DNA of 64,000 bases from Mesorhizobium sp. (GTDB lineage: Bacteria; Pseudomonadota; Alphaproteobacteria; Rhizobiales; Rhizobiaceae), in the NCBI RefSeq assembly GCF_023954305.1, contig NZ_JAMLIG010000001.1:1612001-1676000 (forward strand), read 5' to 3'. Shown one piece after another: positions 24,801 through 32,306 of the stretch. The notes beneath the pieces were generated by a model. The model searched no databases. It was not told where the DNA came from and worked only from the letters and a program-made list of their open reading frames with translations. The position numbers and the translations under genes are program-made. Position 1 is the stretch's first letter, and each line of letters opens with the position of its first letter.

Positions 24801-24985
24801 AAACCGTCGCCGCCGCCGGTTTTCGTCACGCCCTTCTCGAACGCGTAGTCCTCGCCGGTGCGGTCGGCCTCGGTCGGCGTCGGATGATCGAACAGCCGGC
24901 ACAGGTCGATGAAATGCTCCTGCGCCGAGGCCCGCTCGGTTAGCTCGTTGCCCTTCCACTTCTTGATGAACTCGTGCGGCGTCAT
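21821..24985 (-). CDS. MmeI-like (type IIL) restriction-modification enzyme
   Basis: A 1054-residue single chain combining endonuclease, adenine-N6 methyltransferase and target recognition. The N-terminal nuclease has a PD-ExK set: Asp64 in DGFADVW and Glu74-x-Lys76 in AWEYKKR. The helical spacer follows, then the methyltransferase with DPACGSGNFL (near 377) and NPPF (near 544). The target-recognition and C-terminal parts run from about 700 to 1050. Typical members are about 920 residues; the excess is two in-frame palindromic insertions at about 475-526 and 654-690. The target-recognition stretch has clearly lower GC than the rest. The start is MTPHEFIKKW at 24985. Divergent from lepA. Confidence 0.88.
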   Translation of the reverse strand: MTPHEFIKKWKGNELTERASAQEHFIDLCRLFDHPTPTEADRTGEDYAFEKGVTKTGGGDGFADVWKRGHFAWEYKKRRRNLDTALEQLTRYASALENPPLHVACDTEHFKIVTAWTNTVPKTITLSLEDLLDADKRAILHAVLYDPAKLKPQKTRASLTAEAANRFSAIAERLQHRNPDREAVAHFVNQLVFCFFAEDTKLLPEDYFTKLLRSASRRPQDAKAMLDQLFGAMEKGGFHGVEYIAHFNGGLFDGRSALDLQHGEIDLLVALGSMEWDLIDPTIFGTLFERFLDPDKRAQIGAHYTDPDKIMMIVEPVVVRPLLAEWAEVKARIEGLMTGAVKPPKSARTGRAMKPAEAAEAARSVFLDRLRAVRILDPACGSGNFLYLALHAVKDIENRVVLETEAMGLPNTQLLVGPEIVRGIELNPLAAELARTTIWIGYIQWKIKNAIYAKDDPILRRLDNIECRDALVTEVPSPSRGGWPEGPGGVAGDGRDQSPADHRGVPVEMTPPDQPAAGHPPLKGEGAPPRFVEAEWPEAEFIVGNPPFLGGKKLREGLGDDNVETLFAVYDGRVPREADLVTYWFEKSRMQIATGKASAAGLVSTNSIRGGANRKVVERLMHDADLFDVWSDEPWIVDGAAVRVSLVCFRGRDASTSPLWGGRAEGAGGGAGADAAESTPTPTPPHKGEGDARALPRLNGLAVPAIFSDLSASASDLTTAKRLKENAGVSFQGVTKGAPFEVSAEVARDWLRAPLGAHGRPNSDILRPIRSGGDIVRRREAGWVVDFTGISEDRAAYYEDPFRYVQEIVKPVRLDNRRELYRRNWWLFAEARQGLRAAILGLSAFIVTPKVSKHRIFARFESIELADNVCVAVARDDNTSFGILESKYHNEWALRSGAWLGVGNDPTYTPTTTFETFPFPEGLTPNLPAASYAGDPRAQRIAEAAKALDEKRRAWLNPPDLVDIVPEIVPTAAPGEAPVRYPDRILPKNADAARKLKERTLTNLYNQRPQWLAALHDDLDRAVAAAYGWPEDISTDDALARLLALNLERAAAGR
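22916..23022. repeat. Palindromic element inserted in frame in the restriction-modification gene (second)
   Basis: CCCCTCCCCCTTGTGGGGAG.. at 22916-22937 and its inverse at 23001-23022 frame a low-complexity coded stretch (Pro/Thr/Gly rich, ending TPPHKGEG). It interrupts a stretch after VSLVCFRGRD and the frame stays open. Confidence 0.7.
23407..23561. repeat. Palindromic element inserted in frame in the restriction-modification gene (first)
   Basis: CTCCCTCCCCCTTGAGGGGA... at 23407-23434 and its near-exact inverse at 23535-23561 encode about 50 Gly/Pro-rich residues between ECRDALVTEV and PPRFVEAEWP, just ahead of the NPPF motif. Same class as the intergenic copy at 21651-21794. Confidence 0.72.
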
Positions 24986-25085
24986 GGTGCGACATAAGCC
25001 GATTTGGCGCGCCGCGTCACCAGCCCGGCAGATGCATTTCCCCCCGCCCTTCCCCCCCGCGCCACTCCCTGCTAAAGGCGCGCGC

Positions 25086-26900
25086 ATGACCTTTCCGCTC
25101 GACCACATCCGCAATTTCTCGATCGTCGCCCATATCGACCACGGCAAGTCGACGCTGGCCGACCGGCTGATCCAGCTCACCGGCGGGCTCGACGCGCGCG
25201 AGATGGAGGGCAAGGAGCAGGTGCTCGACAACATGGACATCGAGCGCGAGCGCGGCATCACCATCAAGGCGCAGACCGTGCGCCTCTCCTACCGCGCCAA
25301 GAACGGCGAGGACTACGTCCTCAACCTGATCGACACGCCCGGCCATGTCGACTTCGCCTACGAGGTGTCGCGCAGCCTGCGCGCCTGCGAGGGCTCTCTG
25401 CTGGTGGTCGACGCCTCCCAGGGCGTCGAGGCGCAGACGCTCGCCAATGTCTACCAGGCGATCGACGCCGACCACGAGATCGTCGTGGTGCTCAACAAGG
25501 TCGACCTGCCGGCGGCCGAGCCCGAGCGCATCCGCGAACAGGTGGAGGAGGTGATCGGCATCGACGCCTCCCAGGCGGTGCTGATCTCGGCCAAGACGGG
25601 GCTGGGCGTTCCGGATGTGCTCGAGGCCATCGTCCACCAGCTGCCGCCGCCGAAGGAGGGCGACCCGTCGGCCCCCCTGAAGGCGATGCTGGTCGACTCC
25701 TGGTACGACGCCTATCTCGGCGTCATCGTGCTCGTGCGCGTCATCGACGGCACGCTGAAGAAGGGCCAGACCATCCGCATGATGGGCACCGGCGCGAAGT
25801 ATCCGGTCGAGCGCACCGGCGTGTTCACGCCCAAGATGATCCAGGTCGACGAGCTCGGCCCCGGCGAGTTCGGCTTCATCACCGCCTCGATCAAGGAAGT
25901 GGCCGACACCCGCGTCGGCGACACGATCACCGAGGACCGCCGCCCGACGGCCTCGGCCCTTCCCGGCTTCAAGCCGGCGCAGCCGGTGGTGTTCTGCGGC
26001 CTGTTCCCGGTCGACGCCGCCGATTTCGAGGACCTGCGCGCCGCGATGGGCAAACTGCGCCTCAACGACGCCTCCTTCTCCTTCGAGATGGAGACGTCGG
26101 CCGCCCTTGGCTTCGGCTTCCGTTGCGGCTTCTTGGGCCTGCTCCATCTGGAAATCATCCAGGAGCGGCTGGAGCGCGAGTTCGACCTCGACCTGATCGC
26201 CACCGCTCCTAGCGTCGTCTACCGCATGGCGATGACCGACGGCTCCACCAAGGAGCTGCACAACCCGGCCGACATGCCCGACCTGGTGCGCATCGACCAT
26301 ATCGAGGAGCCGTGGATCCGCGCCACGATCCTCACGCCCGACGACTATCTCGGCTCCATCCTCAAGCTCTGCCAGGACCGGCGCGGCGTCCAGCACGACC
26401 TCTCCTATGTCGGCAAACGCGCCATGCTGGTCTACGACCTGCCGCTCAACGAGGTCGTGTTCGACTTCTATGATCGGCTGAAGTCGATCTCCAAGGGCTA
26501 CGCCTCGTTCGACTACCACCTGACCGACTATCGCGAGGGCGACCTCGTCAAGATGTCGATCCTGGTCAACGAGGAGCCGGTCGACGCGCTGTCCATGCTG
26601 GTCCACCGCACGGCGGCCGAAAAGCGCGGCCGCGCCATGTGCGAGAAGCTCAAGGAGCTGATCCCGCAGCACATGTTCAAGATCCCGATCCAGGCCGCCA
26701 TCGGCGGCAAGGTCGTCGCCCGCGAAACCATCTCGGCGCTCAGGAAGGACGTCACCGCCAAATGCTACGGCGGCGACGTCACCCGCAAGCGCAAGCTGCT
26801 CGACAAGCAGAAAGAGGGCAAGAAGCGCATGCGCCAGTTCGGCAAGGTGGATATTCCGCAGGCGGCGTTTATTGAAGCGCTGAAGATGGGGGACAACTAG
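25086..26900 (+). CDS. lepA: Elongation factor 4 (LepA)
   Basis: A 604-residue translational GTPase. G1 is AHIDHGKST (15-23), then RGITI, DTPGH and NKVD, followed by domains II, III and V and the LepA-specific C-terminal domain (RKDVTAKCYGGDVTRKRKLL). Usual length; full conservation. ATG 25086 lies about 100 bases from the divergent restriction-modification start. A housekeeping gene, it separates that enzyme from the low-GC operon on its right, so both sides of lepA have acted as insertion points. Confidence 0.98.
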   Translation: MTFPLDHIRNFSIVAHIDHGKSTLADRLIQLTGGLDAREMEGKEQVLDNMDIERERGITIKAQTVRLSYRAKNGEDYVLNLIDTPGHVDFAYEVSRSLRACEGSLLVVDASQGVEAQTLANVYQAIDADHEIVVVLNKVDLPAAEPERIREQVEEVIGIDASQAVLISAKTGLGVPDVLEAIVHQLPPPKEGDPSAPLKAMLVDSWYDAYLGVIVLVRVIDGTLKKGQTIRMMGTGAKYPVERTGVFTPKMIQVDELGPGEFGFITASIKEVADTRVGDTITEDRRPTASALPGFKPAQPVVFCGLFPVDAADFEDLRAAMGKLRLNDASFSFEMETSAALGFGFRCGFLGLLHLEIIQERLEREFDLDLIATAPSVVYRMAMTDGSTKELHNPADMPDLVRIDHIEEPWIRATILTPDDYLGSILKLCQDRRGVQHDLSYVGKRAMLVYDLPLNEVVFDFYDRLKSISKGYASFDYHLTDYREGDLVKMSILVNEEPVDALSMLVHRTAAEKRGRAMCEKLKELIPQHMFKIPIQAAIGGKVVARETISALRKDVTAKCYGGDVTRKRKLLDKQKEGKKRMRQFGKVDIPQAAFIEALKMGDN

Positions 26901-26907
26901 CCCCTAT

Positions 26908-26929
26908 CCTCCCCCGTTCACGGGGGAGG
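26908..26929 (+). terminator. Hairpin after lepA
   Basis: CCTCCCCCG-TTCA-CGGGGGAGG, a perfect 9-bp stem eight bases after the lepA stop, and a member of the CCTCCCC palindrome class. The rest of the gap to 27063 holds a further ACCACGCGAAGCGTGGT palindrome but no gene. Confidence 0.5.
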
Positions 26930-27063
26930 GGGACCACGCGAAGCGTGGTGGAGGGGGCGTGCGACGAAGCAAGCAAGCCGCGATACCCCGCCGCTTCGTC
27001 ATCCTTGGGCGAAGCCGGCTTAGCAAGCCGGCAATTCGATCCACCTTTCTCTCCATGCACCTG

Positions 27064-27525
27064 TCAAAGCAGTCTGTTTGCTTCGTATTGGACGTCCCTG
27101 AGTGCCAGCTTAAACGCGATGGCGTCTGAACGTATCTGAATCACCCTTGCAAGGTCGGGTTGCCGACCTTTAACATCAAAATTATCCCCCGATACTGATC
27201 GTCGGAAATTAGCAAAAGAAGGCATTGTACGTAGTTCTATTTTCGCGCCCTTAGATTTGAGAAAGGATAGAATTGTTGAGATGTCGTGAACGAGGCACAC
27301 GACCTCACGCTCCTCTATGGTCTTTTCGCCGCCGAACGATTCCCATACATTCATCGATTGAGCAACGCAATTTGCAATGATTTGCTCAACCTCAGTAAAT
27401 AGGTCATCGGATATTTTTCTTTCCCTCCTTATCCTTTCTCCAATTGCCGAAAAGACATGCGATATTATCGCAGCCGACAAACCACCAACGAAAGAAATAA
27501 ATAAGGTGGATACAGCTTCATTCAT
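27064..27525 (-). CDS. Membrane-anchored protein of the low-GC STAS/HATPase operon
   Basis: A 153-residue protein with one N-terminal hydrophobic segment (about 6-28, TLFISFVGGLSAAIISHVF) and a soluble, mostly helical cytosolic part (RIRRERKISDDLFTEVEQII ...). No family is recognised. ATG 27525 overlaps the stop of the upstream DUF4325 gene by four bases, so it is the third gene of a three-gene unit. GC is far below that of the flanking genes. It could be the membrane-bound effector or receptor that the two STAS-like partners regulate; this is inference from coupling only. Confidence 0.75.
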   Translation of the reverse strand: MNEAVSTLFISFVGGLSAAIISHVFSAIGERIRRERKISDDLFTEVEQIIANCVAQSMNVWESFGGEKTIEEREVVCLVHDISTILSFLKSKGAKIELRTMPSFANFRRSVSGDNFDVKGRQPDLARVIQIRSDAIAFKLALRDVQYEANRLL

Positions 27526-27869
27526 CTTTTCTTGCTTGTAAGATCTATATAGTAATCAATATCATTTATGTATATCTGATATTCGCCCGAAGCGACGAGA
27601 TTTACATGCTTGTGGAATTCACTCCTATTCCAATTGAATTTTCTAGCAGTGCCCGCAAACGCCTCATCCAAGAAGGATGAGGGATAGCCTCTAGTACCGT
27701 CAAGAACAACCGTAACGCGTGCTTCTTTCTCAAGTGCGGGAACGAGGACCGTCTCTCGAAAGAGCTGTCCGTTAAATGGCCCGTCGTCTAAGTATCTGCC
27801 GCCGGGCGTCGGGGAAAAATCCTCTGCGACCCTAATGGTGCGCATGCCGCCCTCTCTATGCTCTGTCAA
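27522..27869 (-). CDS. STAS-like DUF4325 protein
   Basis: A protein of up to 115 residues matching the DUF4325 pattern: FSPTPGGRYLDDGPFNGQLF, a strand VTVVLDGTRGYPSSFLDEAF, and a C-terminal strand-helix part. In related STAS proteins the segment after the central strand carries the serine that partner kinases phosphorylate; here PSS offers candidates. The start may be 27869 (overlapping the ATPase gene by 14 bases) or the in-frame ATG at 27845. It is coupled on both sides, which points to direct partnership with the HATPase protein. Low GC, unlike its flanks. Confidence 0.8.
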   Translation of the reverse strand: MTEHREGGMRTIRVAEDFSPTPGGRYLDDGPFNGQLFRETVLVPALEKEARVTVVLDGTRGYPSSFLDEAFAGTARKFNWNRSEFHKHVNLVASGEYQIYINDIDYYIDLTSKKR

Positions 27870-29004
27870 TTTGCCATTGCACCAAGGTGCCTCCCAAACT
27901 GAGGGGTCGGCTCAGGCGAGTGATTTCACTGTCACCACCTCGATATCTCACTTCACCATGGCCACTCAGGATGCGCAAGTGTCCGGGAACGTGGTCAAAG
28001 AGCCGCATCATTATCGGAAGCCCTTTGCCTCGCTGCGCGAGCCCAGTGCGAGAACGGCCCGCCTGCATTGCGGCGGCAATCATCGAGCTATCGTCATTAG
28101 CTCCAAAGGCAGCCAGGATTCCTTTTATCTGCTCCCAGAGACCAGACCGGGGCAGCGTAGACGGAATCCCTACTCCCATATCGTATACTGCGGCCGTTAG
28201 CACCTTCAGCTGGGGGCTATACGCGCCGCACATGAGCCACGTGCCTGCTGAAACTCCGTGCCATCCGGAATTCTTCGGATAAGCATGGTGCTTCACATTG
28301 TTCAACGCCTCCACCAAACCATCAAAAATGAATTTCTCCGCCTCGATCGCGCCAACGATAGCGGTTAGATGATCGAGTAGATCACTACACTCTGTTGGAG
28401 TAACTTCGACTCCATGTCTGTATTTTATAAATTTGATGTCATCATTCTGGGCAGCTATGTTCTCATCCTTCCTCGACCTAGTGTTTAGGAATTCAAATAG
28501 CCCGAAGTCGTTAAATATTCTCGTGATTGCCGGATCCCATTCTTCTTTCAGCACTGGCGCTAATTTTTGTTGGGAGTGAACCTGCCATCGAAATAATTCA
28601 CCAGCCAGAATCAGTGCAGCGCCTGGCGTGATTCGCTTTATAGCCCGAAAATCCACGCCTTTCCTCTCGCGTCCATTTCGGTGAGTGTTGTATATCCAGT
28701 TTCGAAAATGCTGCAGGAAACTAACTACTTCATCGTAATTATTCCTCAGTGAAAAATTCTCCGGCGGCACTATTAGATTCCGACTTATAATATTATTAAT
28801 AGGAATTTTCACGTATCTTGGCATGACAGCGTTGTCCTCTGGCGGGTCTGCCCGGCGAGCCTTCAACTCTCCCATGCCGAAATCTGCGGTGGATTCCTGT
28901 CTACGTCGCGCCATCAATTTGCGATTGCGCAGAGTGCGACGACGTTGCTCATTCTTCCGTCGATATCTATGCCATTTCAATAACTTATTGTTTGGTTTCT
29001 TCAA
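27856..29004 (-). CDS. STAS-like plus GHKL (HATPase) fusion protein
   Basis: A 382-residue protein. A very basic N-terminal tail comes first (about 1-35). An N-terminal domain follows with VDFRAIKRITPGAALILAGE (117-136), which looks like a STAS-type strand-helix. The C-terminal GHKL ATPase has the N box (E232, N235-N236 in LVEALNNVKHHA), G1 as YDMGVGIPS (274-282) and G2 as RGKGLP (325-330). No His-phosphotransfer domain is seen, so it is not an ordinary sensor kinase; the make-up recalls anti-sigma serine kinases of the RsbW/SpoIIAB kind. The start may be TTG 29004 or a later ATG. First gene of a low-GC trio. Confidence 0.8.
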   Translation of the reverse strand: MKKPNNKLLKWHRYRRKNEQRRRTLRNRKLMARRRQESTADFGMGELKARRADPPEDNAVMPRYVKIPINNIISRNLIVPPENFSLRNNYDEVVSFLQHFRNWIYNTHRNGRERKGVDFRAIKRITPGAALILAGELFRWQVHSQQKLAPVLKEEWDPAITRIFNDFGLFEFLNTRSRKDENIAAQNDDIKFIKYRHGVEVTPTECSDLLDHLTAIVGAIEAEKFIFDGLVEALNNVKHHAYPKNSGWHGVSAGTWLMCGAYSPQLKVLTAAVYDMGVGIPSTLPRSGLWEQIKGILAAFGANDDSSMIAAAMQAGRSRTGLAQRGKGLPIMMRLFDHVPGHLRILSGHGEVRYRGGDSEITRLSRPLSLGGTLVQWQIDRA

Positions 29005-29195
29005 TTTCCGGTCTTTCGCGATTCTATCGTAGCTAGTCTTTTCTGCCGCATTTTATCCACTCTGACTATATCAACCAGCAGTGAGTAGGAGAGTCGTCAA
29101 CTCGACTTGGTCATACCTCTGCCGACAAAGCCTCTCCGGCCGTTAGCGCCAAGCGCTGGGCGAAGGTCTACGAGGCGCTGGCAGGATGAGCGCCT

Positions 29196-29382
29196 GTCCT
29201 TCTCCCCTTGTGGGAGAAGGTGGATCGGCCGCAGGCCAAGACGGATGAGGGGTGCTGGACGGAGTGAGGCGGTAGCGAACGAGTGCTGACAGTGCCCCTC
29301 TTGTGACGCCGCATTTCTTCCAACACCCCTCATCCGACTCGGCCTTCGGCCGAGCCACCTTCCCCCACAAGGGGGGAAGGAC
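29196..29382. repeat. Palindromic repeat pair (GTCCTTC..CCCCTTGTGGG class)
   Basis: The gap 29005-29393 holds no convincing gene. It carries an inverted pair whose arms run GTCCTTCTCCCCTTGTGGGA... (from 29196) and ...CACAAGGGGGGAAGGAC (to 29382), with CGGCC/GGCCG hairpins and CACCCCTCATCC boxes inside. The same unit recurs at 29711-29923. Confidence 0.7.
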
Positions 29383-29393
29383 AGGGCGCGCCC

Positions 29394-29669
29394 TCACCAG
29401 CCCTGCGCCTCCACCTGCCTGTCCGCCAGCATCTCCGCCGTCGTCGTCACGGTCGCCAGCAGCACGATGCCGGCGAGGATGGCGAGCAGGGCAAGCGCCA
29501 CGGTGCGTTCGCGGTGGACGAGGGGGCGGCCCTCGCGGCGCTCCAGCGCCGCCTTCTGGGCGGCGTCGCGCCCGGCGAGCCAATAGGCGGCGGCAACGCG
29601 GAACCCGCTCACCACCATCGCCCCGCCGACGCCGATCTGCGCCACCACAAGGAGCATCTGCCACGTCAT
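29394..29669 (-). CDS. Small two-helix membrane protein
   Basis: A 91-residue protein with helices at about 3-30 (LLVVAQIGVGGAMVVSGF) and 57-78 (ALALLAILAGIVLLATV) joined by a charged loop (RDAAQKAALERREG). Start ATG 29669; weak ribosome site. It sits between two copies of the same palindromic repeat. No family is recognised. GC is typical of the genome. Confidence 0.6.
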   Translation of the reverse strand: MTWQMLLVVAQIGVGGAMVVSGFRVAAAYWLAGRDAAQKAALERREGRPLVHRERTVALALLAILAGIVLLATVTTTAEMLADRQVEAQGW

Positions 29670-29710
29670 GCCGGCATCATAGCGCGGGACGGCGGGCGGC
29701 GGTAGCGCCC

Positions 29711-29923
29711 GTCCTTCCCCCCTTGTGGGGGAAGGTGCCGCCCTCGCCGCTCGCGCAGGCGAGCGGCGAGATCAGGCGGCGGATGAGGGGTGGTGGACGG
29801 AATGAGAACGGCGCAGGGTATAGCGCTGACAGCACCACTTTCTGACGCGCCCCGCTCCGTCCAACACCCCTCATCCGTCTCGGCCTTCGGCCGAGCCACC
29901 TTCCCCCACAAGGGGGGAAGGAC
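29711..29923. repeat. Palindromic repeat pair, second copy
   Basis: Arms GTCCTTCCCCCCTTGTGGGG... (29711 on) and ...CCCCACAAGGGGGGAAGGAC (to 29923), with ATGAGGGGTGG/ACACCCCTCAT inner boxes. Fills most of the 29670-30069 gap; the remainder is AT-richer with no gene seen. Confidence 0.7.
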
Positions 29924-30069
29924 AGGCACTCCCCCTGTGCATCGATCGCCCCCCGCGAAAATTGTCTTTCGCCGCCAACCCCTTGTTCCCATTCACCATT
30001 CGCCATTGACTTTTTTCATCCACCCCTTTCGCCGCTGCGCGACACTGTCGGCGGTGACAGGAGGCGACG

Positions 30070-31032
30070 GTGAGTGTCTGGGACACAGCGCGCGGCGGAG
30101 ACAGCGGGATCGACTGGGACAGCGTCATCGAACGCAATGTCGGGCGGCTCGGCCCCCTCATCGCCACGCTGTTCGTCATGGCGGGGCTGGACGGCCGGAG
30201 ACCGGACGCCCGGGGACAGTTTACTTTCTTTCCGGTGAGCGGCCGGTTCGCCGGAGGCGAAGAGCAAGGTCCGGCGGACCTTGCTCAGGCGGCGAACGCC
30301 CTGAGCCCTAGCGAAGGGCCGGGCGCGGACGATGCAGGGCTGGCGCTGGCGGAAAAAAGTAAACTGTCCCCTGCACCTACCCTCCCCCGCCGCGTCCACC
30401 GCGCGGTCTACCGCCTGCTGCGCGCGGCGGAAGCCGCCGTGCGCCGGCTGATCGTCGTCGTCGGCCGCGACATGGAGGCGGCGGAACCCGTCCTGCCGCC
30501 CGCCCCGCCAGACGCCGGCCCGCTGGTCAGGCAGGTCCAGGTCAATCTCGGCCTGGCGCACGCCCCTGCCTCGCCGGCCGCGGCTCCGGCCGAACCGGAC
30601 CCGCCGCGCCGCCTCGCCTTCCCGCTCCTCGACCCGCTGCCCGACCCGACCGCGCCGCCGTTCCATCTCCGCACCTCCGGCGTGCCGCGAATCTCGGTTC
30701 CCGGCTGGACGCCGCTCTTCTCCGTCGCGCCGAAGCACGAGCCGTCGCCCAACGATCCGATCGATGCGCGCTATCTGCGCCGGCGGCTGGACGCGCTCGC
30801 CTCGGCGCTTGCCGACCTGCCCGGCCAGGCGATGCGGCTCGCCCGCTGGCGCGCCCGCTGCGCGGCGCTGCGCAAGGCACGCCGCCTGCACCGCGTCGCG
30901 CCGCTGCGCCCCGGCCGCGCCTACGCCCTCCACCGGCCCGGCTCGCCCAGGCCCGAGCACGAGATCGACGACATCCTGCGCGACCTGCACTATTTCGCGC
31001 TCGAGGCGACCGAGCGGCGGGATACGTCGTGA
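30070..31032 (+). CDS. Hypothetical protein interrupted in frame by a palindromic element
   Basis: A protein of about 320 residues starting at GTG 30070 (MSVWDTARGGDSGIDWDSVI, with GGAGGCGACG upstream). The first 47 residues and the part after about residue 102 look like one protein of Rhizobiales hypothetical type: a helix, a Pro/Ala-rich linker, then an Arg-rich C-terminal domain ending EHEIDDILRDLHYFALEA. Residues of about 48-101 are coded by an inserted GGGGACAGTTTAC palindrome. The native protein would be about 265 residues. No known domain. The C-terminal block LPGQAMRLARWRAR is the most conserved-looking part. Confidence 0.65.
   Translation: MSVWDTARGGDSGIDWDSVIERNVGRLGPLIATLFVMAGLDGRRPDARGQFTFFPVSGRFAGGEEQGPADLAQAANALSPSEGPGADDAGLALAEKSKLSPAPTLPRRVHRAVYRLLRAAEAAVRRLIVVVGRDMEAAEPVLPPAPPDAGPLVRQVQVNLGLAHAPASPAAAPAEPDPPRRLAFPLLDPLPDPTAPPFHLRTSGVPRISVPGWTPLFSVAPKHEPSPNDPIDARYLRRRLDALASALADLPGQAMRLARWRARCAALRKARRLHRVAPLRPGRAYALHRPGSPRPEHEIDDILRDLHYFALEATERRDTS
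30212..30371. repeat. GGGGACAGTTTACTTT palindromic element inside a gene
   Basis: Ends GGGGACAGTTTACTTTCTTT (30212 on) and GGAAAAAAGTAAACTGTCCC C (to 30371), near-perfect inverted repeats; the inside has a GAGCAAGGTCCGGCGGACCT.. palindrome. The element is translated in frame. Such ends resemble non-autonomous units moved by REP-associated transposases, which is inference. Confidence 0.75.
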
Positions 31033-31049
31033 GGCGCAGGGGAGGCGCA

Positions 31050-31128
31050 GGGGACAGTTTACTTTCTTTCCGCCAGCGCCTGCCTCGCAGACGCTGGGCC
31101 TTTCCGCGGAAAAAAGTAAACTGTCCCC
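31050..31128. repeat. GGGGACAGTTTACTTT palindromic element, short copy
   Basis: A 79-bp unit with the same ends as the copy at 30212-30371 (GGGGACAGTTTACTTTCTTT / AAAGTAAACTGTCCCC) and a shorter middle, 18 bases after the stop of the interrupted gene. Confidence 0.75.
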
Positions 31129-31150
31129 GGCACTTGAGCCACGCGCCGTC

Positions 31151-31330
31151 ATCCTCGGGCTTGTCCCGAGGATCTGCCAGCATTCGTAGGTGTGCGAGGA
31201 CGGTATCGCCAGCTTGCCGGCGGCAGCAGATCCTCGGGGTGAGATGGCGGTTCGCCCATCGGGCGAATTGCAAGGTCCAGTGGACCTTGCAATGCCAATC
31301 GAACGCCCGAAGGGCTGGCCCGAGGATGAC
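31151..31330. repeat. Repeat-rich gap with ATCCTCGGG and GCAAGGTCC palindromes
   Basis: ATCCTCGGG...CCCGAGGAT (31151-31173), ATTGCAAGGTCCA/TGGACCTTGCAAT (31267-31294) and CCCGAGGATGACG (to 31330). With the preceding element they fill the 31033-31460 gap; no gene is seen there. Confidence 0.6.
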
Positions 31331-31460
31331 GTCGTGCGGGTGGTCCCGGCGCTCCCCCTACTGCCCTACTGCCCTATTCCCCTACTCCCTACTGCCGCCG
31401 ACTGCCGACTGCCGAACCCGCCGCAACGCCCGCGCAAGCAAGTCCGGCGATGATGGCGCC

Positions 31461-31811
31461 ATGCGAATCCCGGCCGCCGTCCTCGTTGCGCTTGCCTTGT
31501 GCTCCCCCGCCCATGCCGAGGGCGGCATGACCTTCTACATGAAGAACGACACGCCGCGCGCCATGGTGCTGGAACTGCACGGCGACAGCCAGGTGTGGCC
31601 GGGCGAGGGCCGGGTCTACCTGCTCGAGCCCGGCGAGCGGAAGTCGCAGATGATCGATTGCCGCGAGGGCGAAAACATCTGCTACGGCGCCTGGGTCAAC
31701 GGCGACGACCGCATCTCCTACGGCGTCGGGCCGGACGGAGATCGCGCCTGCCGCTCCTGCTGCTTCGTCTGCGTGGCCAAGACCACGACGACCATCGACA
31801 TGCCGCGCTAG
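31461..31811 (+). CDS. Small secreted cysteine-rich protein
   Basis: A 116-residue protein with a signal peptide (1-19, SPAHA-EG) and a compact domain: MTFYMKNDTPRAMVLELHGD, WPGEGRVYLLEPGERKS, then CREGENICYGAW and a final CRSCCFVC cluster. Six cysteines suggest disulfides or metal binding in the periplasm. ATG 31461 has a weak ribosome site. No family name is recognised, but the strand pattern looks like a beta-sandwich. It lies ahead of the MaoC-CitE pair with only a short gap. Confidence 0.78.
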   Translation: MRIPAAVLVALALCSPAHAEGGMTFYMKNDTPRAMVLELHGDSQVWPGEGRVYLLEPGERKSQMIDCREGENICYGAWVNGDDRISYGVGPDGDRACRSCCFVCVAKTTTTIDMPR

Positions 31812-31850
31812 CGGACGTATCACTCCGGCGGCTCAGGACCGGAGGAAGGC

Positions 31851-32306
31851 ATGGCGGGTCTCTATTTCGACGAACTCGAGGTCGGGCAGATCTTCCGCCA
31901 CGAGATCCGCCGCACCATCACCGAGGCGGACAATGTCTGGTTCTCGGCCATCACCCACAATCCGGCCTATCTCCACCTCGACGAGGAATATTGCCGCACC
32001 GAGACCGAGTTCGGCACGCGCATCGTCAATTCCTGCTTCACGCTGTCGCTGATGGTCGGCATCTCGGTCGGCGAGACGACGCTCGGCACGGCCATCGCCA
32101 ATCTCGGCTGGGACGAGGTGCGCTTTCCGAAGCCCGTGTTCCACGGCGACACGATCCGGGTGGAGACGGAAGTCGCCGAACTCAGGGCCTCGAAGTCGCG
32201 GCCCGACCAGGGCATCGTCACCTTCATCCACCGCGCCTACAACCAGAAGAACGAGCTCGTCGCCTCGTGCCGACGCGCCGGGCTGCAGAAGAAGAGGCCG
32301 GCATGA
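31851..32306 (+). CDS. MaoC-like (hot-dog fold) acyl-CoA hydratase
   Basis: A 151-residue single hot-dog domain protein. The hydratase signature is seen as NVWFSAITHNPAYLHLDEEY (Asp/His catalytic pair of R-hydratases: Asn-Pro and His region), followed by FGTRIVNSCFTLSLMVGISV. A strong GGAGGAAGG precedes ATG 31851. It overlaps the CitE gene by four bases. MaoC plus CitE pairs act on C4/C5 dicarboxyl-CoA esters such as mesaconyl-CoA or itaconyl-CoA, in the cytosol. Exact substrate open. Confidence 0.88.
   Translation: MAGLYFDELEVGQIFRHEIRRTITEADNVWFSAITHNPAYLHLDEEYCRTETEFGTRIVNSCFTLSLMVGISVGETTLGTAIANLGWDEVRFPKPVFHGDTIRVETEVAELRASKSRPDQGIVTFIHRAYNQKNELVASCRRAGLQKKRPA

Noticed and set aside
25017..26672. 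Open frame of 551 codons on the minus strand
   Set aside because: Antisense to lepA; a shadow of a highly conserved GTPase gene.
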